This document shows, one piece after another, positions 28,100-38,200 of a stretch of DNA of 64,000 nucleotides. Both the position numbers and the translations under genes were made by a program. Numbering within the stretch: position 1 is the stretch's first letter; the number at the start of each line of letters is the position of its first letter. The notes under the pieces are model-generated. The model was not told where the DNA came from. It searched no databases and worked only from the letters and a program-made list of their open reading frames with translations. Source of the stretch: Pedobacter chitinilyticus (GTDB taxonomy: Bacteria; Bacteroidota; Bacteroidia; Sphingobacteriales; Sphingobacteriaceae); NCBI RefSeq assembly GCF_003313385.1, contig NZ_QMHN01000002.1, positions 692,603-756,602 of the forward strand, given 5' to 3'.

Positions 28100-29575
28100 A
28101 TGAGTAATCCAATAGTTCAAATCTCCAACTTCAATTTAAAATACGGCAATAAAACCGTGTTAAGGGATTTGGAATGGACTATCCAAGAGGGAGAAAATTG
28201 GTTATTGACTGGCTTTAGCGGCAGCGGTAAAACAGCCTTATTGAAAGCCATTGCGGGTATAGAAAAAAGTACAGACGAGATTGTCGTCAATTTTGATCGA
28301 CAAAGCAATGCGAGACCCGTCTGTCAGTACATTGCCCAATGGTATCAATTTAAAAATGTAGAAGGCGTAGCCAATTTCTACTACCAACAGCGCTATAATG
28401 CACAACAAGTACAAGACACCTTAACCGTAAATGCCGAGTTGGCACATTACGCAGAGGAAAACAATTTGAACTTGGCCAAGTCCGAACCTATTTTAGAAGC
28501 ACTTGGCTTTGCTCCTCTTAAAAATGCACAGCTAATCGAGCTGTCAAGCGGTGAACATAAAAAGCTGCAACTGGTAAAAGCTTTATGGTTAAAACCACAG
28601 CTATTGTTACTAGACCAACCTTACACGGGTTTAGATATTCAATCTCGTCAAAACCTTAACAATTTATTAGATAGATTAACCACCGAAGGTGTACAAATCA
28701 TCTTGATCAGCAATGAAACCGAAATCCCTGCCTGTATCAATAGGTATGGCGAAATCATTGACGGACAATTGGAGGAACATTTCACTTTCTGCACCAGAAA
28801 CGAAATCGTGATCGAAGATCGCCCTATTCCCGAGTTTTTACATGAAGCACCGCCTTCAAGCAGTGAGACTTTGATCAAAATGGTGGATGTAAACATCAAC
28901 TATGGCGAAAAGCAAGTGCTTAAAAACGTGAATTGGGAAATTAAGGCTGGTGAAAAGTGGCTATTGCAAGGTCATAACGGATCGGGAAAATCAACTTTGT
29001 TAAGCTTAGTGAATGGCGATCATCCGCAAGCTTATGCCAACGAGATTTATCTTTTCGGCAACAAACGTGGCTCGGGCGAAAGCATTTGGGATATTAAAGA
29101 GCATATTGGTTTAATCTCCCCAGAATTACATTGGTATTTTGATTTTAATGCCACCGTTTGGCAAAGCATCGCCTCTGGCTTTTTCGACAGCATTGGACTA
29201 TACAAAGAAATTGGCTGGCACAAACGCACACAGGTAGATGAACTCATCGAATACTTTGGTTTAACCGAGAATAAAAATGATTTATTAGCTCAGTTGCCAC
29301 TTGGTAAACAACGCTTGGTTTTATTGGCCAGAACGGTGATTAAAAACCCAGAGTTATTAGTGTTGGATGAGCCTTGTCAAGGCTTGGATGCGCATCAAAC
29401 CCTTCAATTTAATACCTTAATTGATGGTTTGTGCACCACCAACAGAACCTTGATTTACGTATCGCACAGCGATGACCAGCTACCGAAAAATTTAACACAT
29501 CAGCTATTGCTCAGCAAAGGCGAAGTGATACATAACCACATTTATAAAAAGAAAGAAGAATTAGAAAGCGTATAG
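28100..29575 (+). CDS. Double-domain ABC ATPase (ModF/PhrA-like)
   Basis: A 491-residue protein with two nucleotide-binding domains and no membrane segment. Walker A motifs are GFSGSGKTALL (about residue 38) and GHNGSGKSTLL (about residue 297); Walker B motifs are LLLLDQPYTGLD and LLVLDEPCQGLD. The signature loops are degenerate: LSSGEHKKLQLVKAL in the first domain and LPLGKQRLVLLART in the second. This pattern fits the ModF/PhrA group, cytoplasmic twin-ATPase proteins whose role is poorly defined (linked to molybdate genes in E. coli). No permease or binding protein lies near. The gene separates leuD from leuB. Confidence 0.85.
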   Translation: MSNPIVQISNFNLKYGNKTVLRDLEWTIQEGENWLLTGFSGSGKTALLKAIAGIEKSTDEIVVNFDRQSNARPVCQYIAQWYQFKNVEGVANFYYQQRYNAQQVQDTLTVNAELAHYAEENNLNLAKSEPILEALGFAPLKNAQLIELSSGEHKKLQLVKALWLKPQLLLLDQPYTGLDIQSRQNLNNLLDRLTTEGVQIILISNETEIPACINRYGEIIDGQLEEHFTFCTRNEIVIEDRPIPEFLHEAPPSSSETLIKMVDVNINYGEKQVLKNVNWEIKAGEKWLLQGHNGSGKSTLLSLVNGDHPQAYANEIYLFGNKRGSGESIWDIKEHIGLISPELHWYFDFNATVWQSIASGFFDSIGLYKEIGWHKRTQVDELIEYFGLTENKNDLLAQLPLGKQRLVLLARTVIKNPELLVLDEPCQGLDAHQTLQFNTLIDGLCTTNRTLIYVSHSDDQLPKNLTHQLLLSKGEVIHNHIYKKKEELESV

Positions 29576-29594
29576 CAGATACCTTAAATAAATC

Positions 29595-29672
29595 CGTCAT
29601 TTCGACGAGGAACGAGGAGAAATCTAACACCCAATTCTTGATGCTAGATTTCTCTCTATGTTCGAAATGACG
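29595..29672. repeat. Dispersed hairpin repeat B copy, well conserved
   Basis: Left arm CGTCATTTCGACGAGG and right arm TTCGAAATGACG are perfectly complementary at their tips, with a further GAGAAATCTA/TAGATTTCTC pair inside, giving a long two-step hairpin. Confidence 0.85.
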
Positions 29673-29722
29673 ACCGACTTAAAAAGGATTGAAACACAAG
29701 AAGACGCTCAAAAAAACATACA

Positions 29723-30796
29723 ATGAAGAAGCATATATTAGTAATACCTGGTGATGGCATTGGCCAAGAAGTAACCCAATGGGGAAAAGCTGCCCTAGAT
29801 CAAATTGCAAAAAACTATAATCACGAATTTACTTTTGATGAGGCTTTAATGGGGCATGCCGCTATCAAAGTGACAGGCAATCCGCTACCCGACGAAACTT
29901 TAGAGAAAGCCCGTAAAAGTGATGCCATTTTATTTGGTGCCATTGGTCACGCCATGTACGACAACGACCCTTCTTTAAAAGTTAGACCTGAGCAAGGTTT
30001 ATTAAAAATCAGAAAAGAACTGGGATTATATGCCAACCTTCGCCCCATCCTATTATTCGATGAATTGCTGGAAGCCTCAAGCATCAAAGCACACATCTTA
30101 AAAGGAACTGATATTTTATTCTTCAGAGAATTAACTGGCGACGTTTACTTCGGCGAAAAGAAACGTTCGGAAGACAGAAATACCGCTTCAGATTTGATGA
30201 TTTACCATAAATATGAAGTAGAACGCATTGCGCACAAAGCTTATCAAGCAGCACAGCAACGTAGTAAAAGATTATGTTCAGTAGATAAAGCAAACGTATT
30301 GGAATCATCTCGTTTATGGCGTGAAACGGTACAGGAAATTGCCAAACAATATCCTGACGTAGAAACCGAGCACATGTTTATCGACAATGCAGCCATGCAG
30401 TTGATCAAAAATCCGAAGAAATTTGATGTAGTATTAACGGCTAATCTCTTCGGAGATATCCTCACCGATGAAGCTTCCCAAATTGCTGGTTCAATGGGTA
30501 TGCTCGCCTCTGCTTCGGTAGGTGACGGTGTTGGTTTCTATGAGCCTATCCACGGTTCGGCACATGATATTGCTGGCAAAAACCTAGCTAACCCACTGGC
30601 ATCCATCCTCTCGGCTGCACTGATGCTCGAAATTAGTTTTGGTCTACCAGAAGAAGCAAAGGCTTTGGTAAACGCTGTAGATCAAGCCTTAAAAGATGGT
30701 TACAGAACTGGCGATATTGCCGACCAAAATACTGAAGCAAGCAAAGTGTTAGGCACGCAAGAAATGGGGAATAAAGTGCTGGGCTTGATAAAGTAA
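29723..30796 (+). CDS. leuB: 3-isopropylmalate dehydrogenase
   Basis: A 357-residue NAD-dependent decarboxylating dehydrogenase. The N-terminus HILVIPGDGIGQEV is diagnostic, FFRELTGDVYFG (about residues 134-145) carries the conserved substrate-binding region and the active-site Tyr, and LTANLFGDILTDEASQIAGSMGM holds the metal-binding aspartates. It oxidises 3-isopropylmalate to 2-oxoisocaproate. The loop GAIGHAMYD replaces the GAVGGPKW of many homologs, as seen in some Bacteroidota. Length agrees with the family. Confidence 0.96.
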   Translation: MKKHILVIPGDGIGQEVTQWGKAALDQIAKNYNHEFTFDEALMGHAAIKVTGNPLPDETLEKARKSDAILFGAIGHAMYDNDPSLKVRPEQGLLKIRKELGLYANLRPILLFDELLEASSIKAHILKGTDILFFRELTGDVYFGEKKRSEDRNTASDLMIYHKYEVERIAHKAYQAAQQRSKRLCSVDKANVLESSRLWRETVQEIAKQYPDVETEHMFIDNAAMQLIKNPKKFDVVLTANLFGDILTDEASQIAGSMGMLASASVGDGVGFYEPIHGSAHDIAGKNLANPLASILSAALMLEISFGLPEEAKALVNAVDQALKDGYRTGDIADQNTEASKVLGTQEMGNKVLGLIK

Positions 30797-30884
30797 AAAG
30801 TTAAAATTAAAAAAGTTAGAAACCTAGAGTAAAGTAGTAAACAGGCTTTTGCCTTTTGAATTTTTACTTTTTAATTCAAATATT

Positions 30885-32057
30885 ATGTTACACGACCCAA
30901 ATAAAGTACACATTTTTGACACCACCTTGCGTGATGGCGAGCAGGTGCCAGGTTGCCAATTAAGCACCCCTCAAAAAATTGAAATTGCGAAATCGTTGGA
31001 ACTACTAGGTGTAGATGTAATTGAGGCAGGTTTCCCTGTTTCGAGCCCTGGCGATTTTAATAGCGTAATTGAGCTTTCTAAAGCAGTAAACGACCCTATT
31101 ATTTGTGCTTTAACCAGAGCCAATAAAAATGATATTGATGTAGCTGCCGATGCTTTGCGTTATGCCAAAAGACCACGTATCCACACAGGTATTGGCTCTT
31201 CTGACATGCATATTAAAACCAAGTTCAACAGCACTAGAGAAGAAATTTTAGAGCGTGCTATTGAAGCGGTAAAGTATGCAAAAAAATATGTGGAAGATGT
31301 AGAGTTTTACGCAGAAGATGCGGGCAGAGCCGATATCGAATACTTAGCCAAAATGATTGAAGCGGTAATTGCTGCTGGCGCTACAGTAGTAAATATTCCA
31401 GACACCAATGGTTACTGCCTGCCAGATCAATACGGCTCTAAAATCTTGTACTTAAAAGAGAACGTAAAAAATATCGACAAGGCCATTATTTCTTGTCACT
31501 GCCATAACGATTTGGGACTGGCTACGGCTAACTCTATTGCTGGCTTGCAAAATGGTGCCCGTCAGGTAGAGTGTACCATTAACGGTATTGGCGAACGTGC
31601 TGGTAATACTTCTATGGAAGAGGTAGTGATGATTTTGAAGACGCACAAATCTTTAGGACTTCATACCCACATCAACACCCAAGGCATTTACGAAATCAGT
31701 CACCAAGTGCGTAACTTAATGAATATGCCAGTGCAGCCTAACAAAGCCATTGTGGGTGCCAATGCATTTGCACACAGTTCGGGTATTCACCAAGATGGTT
31801 TCTTGAAAAACCGTGAGAACTACGAAATTATTAAGCCTACAGATGTGGGTTTCCCTGATGCAACCATTGTATTAACCGCAAGAAGTGGTCGACATGCTTT
31901 GAAACATCACTTAGATAGATTGGGACATACTTTAGATAAAGAACAATTAGCCATTGCTTACACCGCATTTTTAGATTTAGCGGATAGCAAACAAGGCATC
32001 AATGATGATGACTTAAACCAATTAGTGGCTTTGCATTTAGCAACCAAGTTGAGCTAA
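30885..32057 (+). CDS. leuA: 2-isopropylmalate synthase, short form
   Basis: ATG at 30885 ([19 protein letters not shown]) is chosen over an upstream TTG extension. The 390-residue protein has the HMGL-like TIM barrel: [12 protein letters not shown] at the start, [13 protein letters not shown] for metal ligands, and the downstream subdomain [14 protein letters not shown]. It condenses acetyl-CoA with 2-oxoisovalerate, the first committed leucine step. The C-terminal leucine-binding regulatory domain of long LeuA (about 510-520 residues) is absent, so allosteric inhibition by leucine is probably lacking or different. Confidence 0.95.
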   Translation: MLHDPNKVHIFDTTLRDGEQVPGCQLSTPQKIEIAKSLELLGVDVIEAGFPVSSPGDFNSVIELSKAVNDPIICALTRANKNDIDVAADALRYAKRPRIHTGIGSSDMHIKTKFNSTREEILERAIEAVKYAKKYVEDVEFYAEDAGRADIEYLAKMIEAVIAAGATVVNIPDTNGYCLPDQYGSKILYLKENVKNIDKAIISCHCHNDLGLATANSIAGLQNGARQVECTINGIGERAGNTSMEEVVMILKTHKSLGLHTHINTQGIYEISHQVRNLMNMPVQPNKAIVGANAFAHSSGIHQDGFLKNRENYEIIKPTDVGFPDATIVLTARSGRHALKHHLDRLGHTLDKEQLAIAYTAFLDLADSKQGINDDDLNQLVALHLATKLS

Positions 32058-32095
32058 TGGAGACTGCTTCGTATCCTCGCAGTGACGCATCTATT

Positions 32096-32133
32096 TTCGT
32101 CATTGCGAGAAGGAACGACGAAGCAATCTCCGA
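32096..32133. repeat. Partial dispersed repeat B copy
   Basis: TTTTCGTCATTGCGAGAAGG and CGACGAAGCAATCTCCGACA are family-B arms; the mate arm is partly upstream in the leuA 3' flank (GCAGTGACGC). Confidence 0.5.
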
Positions 32134-32219
32134 CAACTCACAATTAATTGCCTAACCACCATGTATCCCTCTCAGAGGGGGCAGGGGGAGGAAGTACATC
32201 ATACATTGAATTAAGTGAA

Positions 32220-32392
32220 CTAAACCCGATAGCAGTGGAAAGCTTTTTGTTTTTAACTTATCATCCAGAGCGCAACCTGTACCGATATTTCGGTAGCGAA
32301 GGATCTATCGTAAGGCATTGAAGAAATAGATCCCTCGTCCCTCGGAATGACAGCACGAGGTTAAAACAAAAACTTGTAACGATAGCGGGACT
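32220..32392. repeat. Composite palindromic repeat, copy A3 (with inner hairpin B)
   Basis: Opens CTAAACCCGATAGCAGTGG and closes AACGATAGCGGGACT. The core runs from TATCATCCAGAGCG to CCTCGGAATGACA with a CGATATTTCGG mini-hairpin. It occupies the 420-base gap between leuA and ilvA. Confidence 0.75.
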
Positions 32393-32477
32393 ATCGTAAC
32401 CGATGAAAAGCTGCAACTGCTTTTCAAAAAAAAATAGAATAAAAATGTAACGCTCCGTCATACGATGGATTTAGAAA

Positions 32478-33728
32478 ATGGATACAACGACAACACATAC
32501 TTTCGACTTCGAACAAGCTTTTACAACCTTACAAGGGGTGGTAAAAAGAACTCCGCTGGAGTATAACGCAGGACTTTCGTTAAAGTACAATGCCAATATT
32601 TATTTGAAGCGAGAGGATTTACAAATTGTACGTTCTTATAAATTACGCGGTGCTTACAACAAAATTAGCGGACTAACTGCCGATCAATTAAAGAACGGTG
32701 TAGTATGCGCCAGTGCAGGCAACCACGCACAGGGTGTAGCTTATTCTTGCAAAAAACTAGGCATTAAAGGTGTCATCTTTATGCCCGAAATTACACCCAG
32801 ACAAAAAATTACGCAGGTAAATATGTTTGGCGGCGATAACATTGAGGTGATTTTAGTAGGCGATACTTTCGACGACTGCTTAAAAGAGGCTTTGGCTTAT
32901 TGTGAAGAAAAATCGGCCACTTTTATTCCTCCGTTTGATGATGAGAAAGTAATTGAAGGACAAGCTACGGTGATGATGGAAGTATATCAGGATTTACCTG
33001 AATTAGATGCCATTGTGGTGCCAATTGGCGGTGGTGGCCTAGCCTCAGGCGTAACCGCTTACCTGCAAACCGTAAAACCCAACGTTAAAGTTTTTGGGGT
33101 GGAGCCTATGGGTGCGCCGTCGTTAAGTGAAGCGCTGAAACACGGTGGACCTGTAACGGTAGAAAATATAGAACGTTTTGTAGACGGCGCAGCAGTGAAA
33201 AGAATGGGCTGGATTACCTATAAATATTGTAGCGATTTACTAAGCTCAACCTATTTAATTCCAGAAGGACAAATTTGCACCACCATTTTAAAACTGTACA
33301 ACGAAGATGCCATTGTAGTGGAGCCTGCTGGGGCTTTGTCTGTAGCTGCATTAGAGCAAGTAAAAGATCAAATTGCGGGCAAAACGGTAGTATGTATCGT
33401 AAGTGGCGGCAATAACGACATTGAACGGATGCAGGAAATCAAAGAGAAGTCGTTACTTTTCGAAGGATTGAAGCATTACTTTATTGTGCGTTTCCCGCAG
33501 CGTCCAGGGGCTTTAAAGCTTTTTGTAAACGAAGTTTTAGGGCCACAGGATGACATTACCCGTTTTGAGTTCATCAAAAAAACCAATCGTGAAAATGGAC
33601 CTGCCTTGGTAGGGATTGAATTAGCAAAAAAAGAAGATTACGCTGGGATTTTACAACGCCTAAAGGAATTTAAGTTTGATGTTATTGAACTGAACCAAGA
33701 TGCAACTTTGTTTGAGTATTTGGTTTAA
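32478..33728 (+). CDS. ilvA: Threonine dehydratase (biosynthetic, one ACT-like domain)
   Basis: A 416-residue PLP enzyme that makes 2-oxobutyrate from threonine for isoleucine synthesis. The PLP lysine is Lys-55 in REDLQIVRSYKLRGAY, the phosphate loop is PIGGGGLASG near 185, and the C-terminal region FIVRFPQRPGALKLFVNEVLG (about 337-357) is a single ACT-like regulatory domain, so it is shorter than the two-domain E. coli enzyme (514). Position last in the cluster, behind repeat A3, completes the set of Ile/Val/Leu genes. Confidence 0.95.
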   Translation: MDTTTTHTFDFEQAFTTLQGVVKRTPLEYNAGLSLKYNANIYLKREDLQIVRSYKLRGAYNKISGLTADQLKNGVVCASAGNHAQGVAYSCKKLGIKGVIFMPEITPRQKITQVNMFGGDNIEVILVGDTFDDCLKEALAYCEEKSATFIPPFDDEKVIEGQATVMMEVYQDLPELDAIVVPIGGGGLASGVTAYLQTVKPNVKVFGVEPMGAPSLSEALKHGGPVTVENIERFVDGAAVKRMGWITYKYCSDLLSSTYLIPEGQICTTILKLYNEDAIVVEPAGALSVAALEQVKDQIAGKTVVCIVSGGNNDIERMQEIKEKSLLFEGLKHYFIVRFPQRPGALKLFVNEVLGPQDDITRFEFIKKTNRENGPALVGIELAKKEDYAGILQRLKEFKFDVIELNQDATLFEYLV

Positions 33729-33734
33729 AAATTA

Positions 33735-33786
33735 GCCACAGATACACAGATAAAAAATCTGATTAAAACATCTGTGCATCTGTGGC
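33735..33786. repeat. Palindromic repeat D (CCACAGAT...ATCTGTGG)
   Basis: GCCACAGATACACAGAT pairs with ATCTGTGCATCTGTGGC with one mismatch. A second copy is at 40139. It follows the ilvA stop but lacks a terminal T run. Confidence 0.85.
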
Positions 33787-33823
33787 AAACAATAAAACTT
33801 TTCCATTACTTTTTATACTAATG

Positions 33824-33856
33824 AATAGGAGACCCTTAGTGTCTCCTATTTCTATT
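33824..33856 (+). terminator. Terminator of the ilv/leu cluster
   Basis: AATAGGAGAC and GTCTCCTATT form a ten-pair stem with loop CCTTAGT, followed by TCTATTT. It lies 96 bases after ilvA and would end transcription before the lipoprotein gene. Confidence 0.65.
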
Positions 33857-34139
33857 TAAAGCACTCCAAAAAAATATCCATTTCACAACCAAACAGCGTA
33901 GTATTCAAAAAAATAATTATACATTTTTTCTGTTACACAAGTTTATAAAAGTGGCTTAAAACAGATAAAAACAACGCTCCTCTAGTTTTGTTTATTAAAT
34001 TTTATTTTTTGGCACAAGCCTTACTAATATTTTGGCAATAGTTTTGATATAAGTTTAATAACACACAAATGAAATTTGAATTTGAAATATCCTAATACAC
34101 ACCGTAGGAGTTTCTAAACCAAAAACAAACCACAACAAG

Positions 34140-34544
34140 ATGAAAAAACTAACCCTACTCCTACTCTGCGTTGCCACACTAGGTTTGGCTTCATGCAAGA
34201 AAGACACCATTGTTGGTCCTAACAATTTAACAATCATTAAATACATTGAAGCAAATCAATGGCAATTAAGCAATGATGGATTGACGTATTCTGCAACTAT
34301 TAATGAGCCAAGCATCAATCGTAGAACGTTTGAAAATGACGGGATATTAGTATATGTCTCTAGAGGAAACACAGATTTTTATGAACAATTACCATTTGTT
34401 TATAATGTTGATGCTTACAGCTACTCGGTAACTCCTGGATCATTGACAATTGATGTTCAAAGTTCCGACAATCAGGATTTCCAGCCAATTAAGCCAACTG
34501 GTAGAACCCGTGTAAAAATAGTACTGGTGGAATCATTCCAGTAA
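34140..34544 (+). CDS. Small lipoprotein of unknown function
   Basis: A 134-residue protein with a lipoprotein signal: KKLTLLLLCVATLGLAS followed by Cys-20, and KKD after it. The mature part (about 115 residues) reads as beta-rich (YIEANQWQLSNDGLTYSATI, YSYSVTPGSLTIDVQSSD) without a recognised domain. It should be an outer-membrane-anchored protein. Its own terminator follows, and no neighbour is close, so it is monocistronic. No function can be given. Confidence 0.8.
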   Translation: MKKLTLLLLCVATLGLASCKKDTIVGPNNLTIIKYIEANQWQLSNDGLTYSATINEPSINRRTFENDGILVYVSRGNTDFYEQLPFVYNVDAYSYSVTPGSLTIDVQSSDNQDFQPIKPTGRTRVKIVLVESFQ

Positions 34545-34563
34545 GCTAATATCTCTAAAATTT

Positions 34564-34605
34564 AAAAAGCGGGCAGTGTTTTTATAGCACTGCCCGCTTT
34601 TATTT
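34564..34605 (+). terminator. Terminator after the small lipoprotein gene
   Basis: A 13-pair stem AAAGCGGGCAGTG/CACTGCCCGCTTT with T-rich tail (TATTTTAT) 20 bases after the stop. Confidence 0.88.
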
Positions 34606-34616
34606 TATAGTTTGGG

Positions 34617-34784
34617 GCTTTCATTCTGTAGATAATATCTTCCTGCTGGCTACATGGAGCTTTAATCCTTAGCATGACACATTACTGTTGGCTACATGGA
34701 GCTTTCATCCTTAGGATAACATCTTCCCGCTGGCTACATAGGGTTTTCATTCTTAACATGACACCTTCCTGCAAGCTACTTGAA
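34617..34784. repeat. Tandem repeat array, four 42-bp units
   Basis: Units start at 34617, 34659, 34701 and 34743, each 42 bases, sharing GCTTTCATCC, TTAGCATGAC and GCTGGCTACATGGA segments; a partial fifth follows. Copies differ at 20-35% of positions. Stop codons occur in all forward frames and in the reverse frame of unit 2, so it is not coding. There are no spacers, so it is not a CRISPR. Confidence 0.85.
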
Positions 34785-34867
34785 GCTTGCAATTTATAAT
34801 AACGCATTCACTCATTTATGATAGTGAAAAAATACTTGGCAAAAGTTTCTCTTACCCTCACAAAAAT

Positions 34868-34877
34868 CAAACGTTTG
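34868..34877. promoter_or_regulatory. LacI-type operator candidate 1
   Basis: CAAACGTTTG is a perfect 10-base palindrome with the central CG typical of LacI-family operators, within ATCAAACGTTTGCGTA. It lies about 420 bases upstream of the SusC start. Confidence 0.45.
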
Positions 34878-34980
34878 CGTACAAAAACATATTAAAAAGT
34901 TACACAACTATCCGTGTTACCTCATATGCATGCTAAAAGCATTCATCATCCCATTTGTCATCTGAAAAACATGCCTCATT

Positions 34981-34996
34981 GCGCAAGCGTTTGCGC
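34981..34996. promoter_or_regulatory. LacI-type operator candidate 2
   Basis: GCGCAAGCGTTTGCGC is a 16-base near-palindrome (only the pair beside the central CG is off). It shares the CGTTTGCG core with the site at 34868. Both lie only in the SusC upstream region. Confidence 0.5.
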
Positions 34997-35290
34997 TAAG
35001 TTTTAATAGAAACCTTATCTACCCATGCTTTAGATTTGCTAATACTTACTAACCAAACTATTAGCCAAAAACAAATCTTTGCAGACCTATGACCTAAAAT
35101 CATTTTCATTCTAGTCATCCACAGGAATGAACAAATTAGATCTACCCATCGCTCTCATGATGAAAAAGATTAATCCATAATTAATACCATAACAACTTGA
35201 AACAAACCCTTACAAAAACCATTGACCGATTTTGAAGCATTACACTTCACCAAACTAACTAAGTGCATTAAGAACAAAACTTCAGTTCCA

Positions 35291-38200
35291 ATGAAACAAA
35301 AAACTAACCAGACAAGAAACAATCCACTTCAGAGATTAAAGGGAGAAAAACCTTTCCATCTCTTTTTTGCCACCATGAAAGTTGCCACCATACTTACGGT
35401 AGGGGTCTCCACTTTCGCCAGCGCAAAAAACATCGCTATCTACAAAAATCTAAATAATACGGAGGAAATGGTAGCCCAGCAAACCGTTTCGGGAACCATT
35501 AAAGACGCCAATGGACTTGGCATTCCAGGGGTAACCGTAACCGTTAAAGGCACCAACAAAGTTACTTCTACCGACAATGCAGGTAACTTTAGCATCCAAG
35601 CCAAAACGGGAGATGTTTTAGTCATTAACTTTATAGGCTATACCACTAAAGAAGTTACCGTAAATGGAGCTTCTTTAGGTAACATTATGCTGAATGAATC
35701 TTCGGAAACCTTAGGCGAACTGGTAGTAGTAGGTTATAGCACTCAAAAAAGAGAAAGTTTAACGGGCTCGTTAAACACCATTAAGGGCACTGAATTAAAA
35801 AACGTAACCTCTCCAAACGTACAAAACTTGCTTGCAGGTAAAGCACCTGGTGTATTTGTGGCACCAGGCTCTGGCCAACCAGGGGCCGCTGGCGCAGTAG
35901 TTATCCGTGGTCAGGCTACCTTAAGCGGAACTACATCCCCTCTTTGGGTATTAGATGGTGTAATTATAGGCTCAAGCCCAGGCGAACTAAACCCAGAGGA
36001 CATTGAAAACATTACCGTTTTAAAAGATGCTGCATCTACTGCAATCTACGGTTCTCAAGGAGCTAACGGTGTAGTGGTAGTAACTACCAAAAGAGCCAAG
36101 GCTGGACAAATGAGTATAGATGTTTCCTCTAGAGCTGGTTTAACTACTCTAACTAATGGCAACCTACAGGTAATGAATGGCGCAGAGCTTTATGATTATT
36201 TTGCCTCTTTTGCCAACGCCAATACCATTAGCTTTCCACGCTGGAAACCAGAGTTACGCAATAGCAATTTCAGCTGGTGGGACCTAGCAACCAGAGAAGG
36301 TTTTAACCAAAACCATAACGTCTCTATACAAGGTGGCACCGAGAAACTTCAATCATTCCTATCCGTTGGTTACTACGATGAGTCGGGAGCAGTTAGAGGT
36401 TACGACTATGAGCGTTATAACTTCAGGTTAAATACTGTTTTTAAACCATTAAGTTGGTTAACCATTAAACCATCTATCGTTGGGTCTCGTCGTGGAGTAA
36501 CCGACCAACAATATTCTGTGACTTCCATGTATTCCAATTTGCCATGGGATAGCCCGTATGATGCAAATGGAAACCTAGTCCCTCACCGCTCTAGTACTTG
36601 GGTAAATAGTGTAAGCACCAACTATCTATATGATTTGCAATGGAACAAATCTGCCAATACCAACTACGAGTTCATGGGAAATTTTGATTTCGATATCAAA
36701 ATCACCAAAAATCTTACCTTCTCTTCTGTTAACAATTACAGGTACAACACGTATTCAGGAAGCGGCTACACCGACCCTAGATCTAGCGGAGGTGAAAGTG
36801 TATTAGGCCGTGTAACTGATTACAGATCTGAATATGCAAGACGATATACCAACCAATTATTGCGTTACAACAACACTTGGGGTAAACACGATTTAAATGC
36901 TTTGGCAGGTTATGAATTTAATGATTACTGGGCTAAAACATTAGATGTATATGGAACGGGGATAGTACCAGGTTTTGAAGTTTTGGATGTAACTTCAAAA
37001 CCAGAAAGAACCAAAGGAGGCATTAACGAATGGGCTGTACAATCTTATCTTTTTAACGCCAACTATGCGTATGATGGAAGATATCTGGCACAGTTCTCTA
37101 TACGTAGGGACGGTGCATCCAATTTCGGAAAAAAATATGGTGATTTCTTCTCTATCAGTGGCGGTTGGAACATTAACCGCGAAAAATGGTTTAAGGCTAA
37201 CTTTATCAACACCTTAAAGTTAAGAGCCGCTTATGGTACGGTGGGTAATCGTCCTGCTGGCTTATATCCACAATTTGATTTGTATGCCGTAAATACCGCA
37301 GCAGGTTACAATGGTGTACCAGGTTTGTTAATTAGTCAAGCAGGAAATAGTGAGCTAACTTGGGAACAAACTTATACCAAAGGGCTTGGCTTAGATGTGG
37401 CTGCATTTAACCATAGATTAAGACTCTCTGTAGATTATTATATCAAAAATACCGATAACATTATTACAAATGTACCAATATCTCAAGTTTCTGGCTTGGG
37501 CTCAATGGCTCAAAACGTAGGAGAGATGAGAAACGAAGGTATAGAAATAGCAGTAGGAGGTGATATTATTCGCAGTAAAGATCTGACCTGGAGTCTTGAT
37601 ATCAACCTTGGTCACAACAGAAACAAGCTAACTGACATTTATAAAACAAGAAATCCAGATGGTACTTATAGTGCAAAAAACATCATACAAAGTGACGGTT
37701 TGGGTATAGCTGGTTCTGCAAGTAGATTACTACAAATAGGTTTGCCAGTTGATACTTATTACATGCCAGAATGGGCAGGTGTAAACCCTGATAACGGGCT
37801 ACCCATGTGGTACAGAGTAACCAGAGATGCTAATGGAGCCGAAATCAGTAGAACAACAACTTCTAACTACGCACAAGCAACGCAAGAAAAGCTAGGCAAG
37901 GCTACACCAGATGTTTTTGGCGGCATTAATACCTCGCTAACATGGAAAAATTTTGATTTAAATGCGGTATTTGGTTATTCAATAGGTGGTAGAGTGTATA
38001 ACTATTCTCGTCAAGAATATGATGCGGATGGAACCTATACCGACAGGAATCAAATGAGATTAATGGATGGCTGGAGCAGATGGCAAAAGCCAGGAGATGT
38101 GGCTACTCACCCAATTGCCCGCTACAACAACCAAGATAAGGGAAATTCTGTTTCTTCTCGTTTCATAGAAAGCAATGACTTTTTCAGGTTACGTTCACTA

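Noticed and set aside
34617..34784. Possible CRISPR array
   Set aside because: The 42-bp units abut each other, without spacers, and are too divergent; no cas genes are present.
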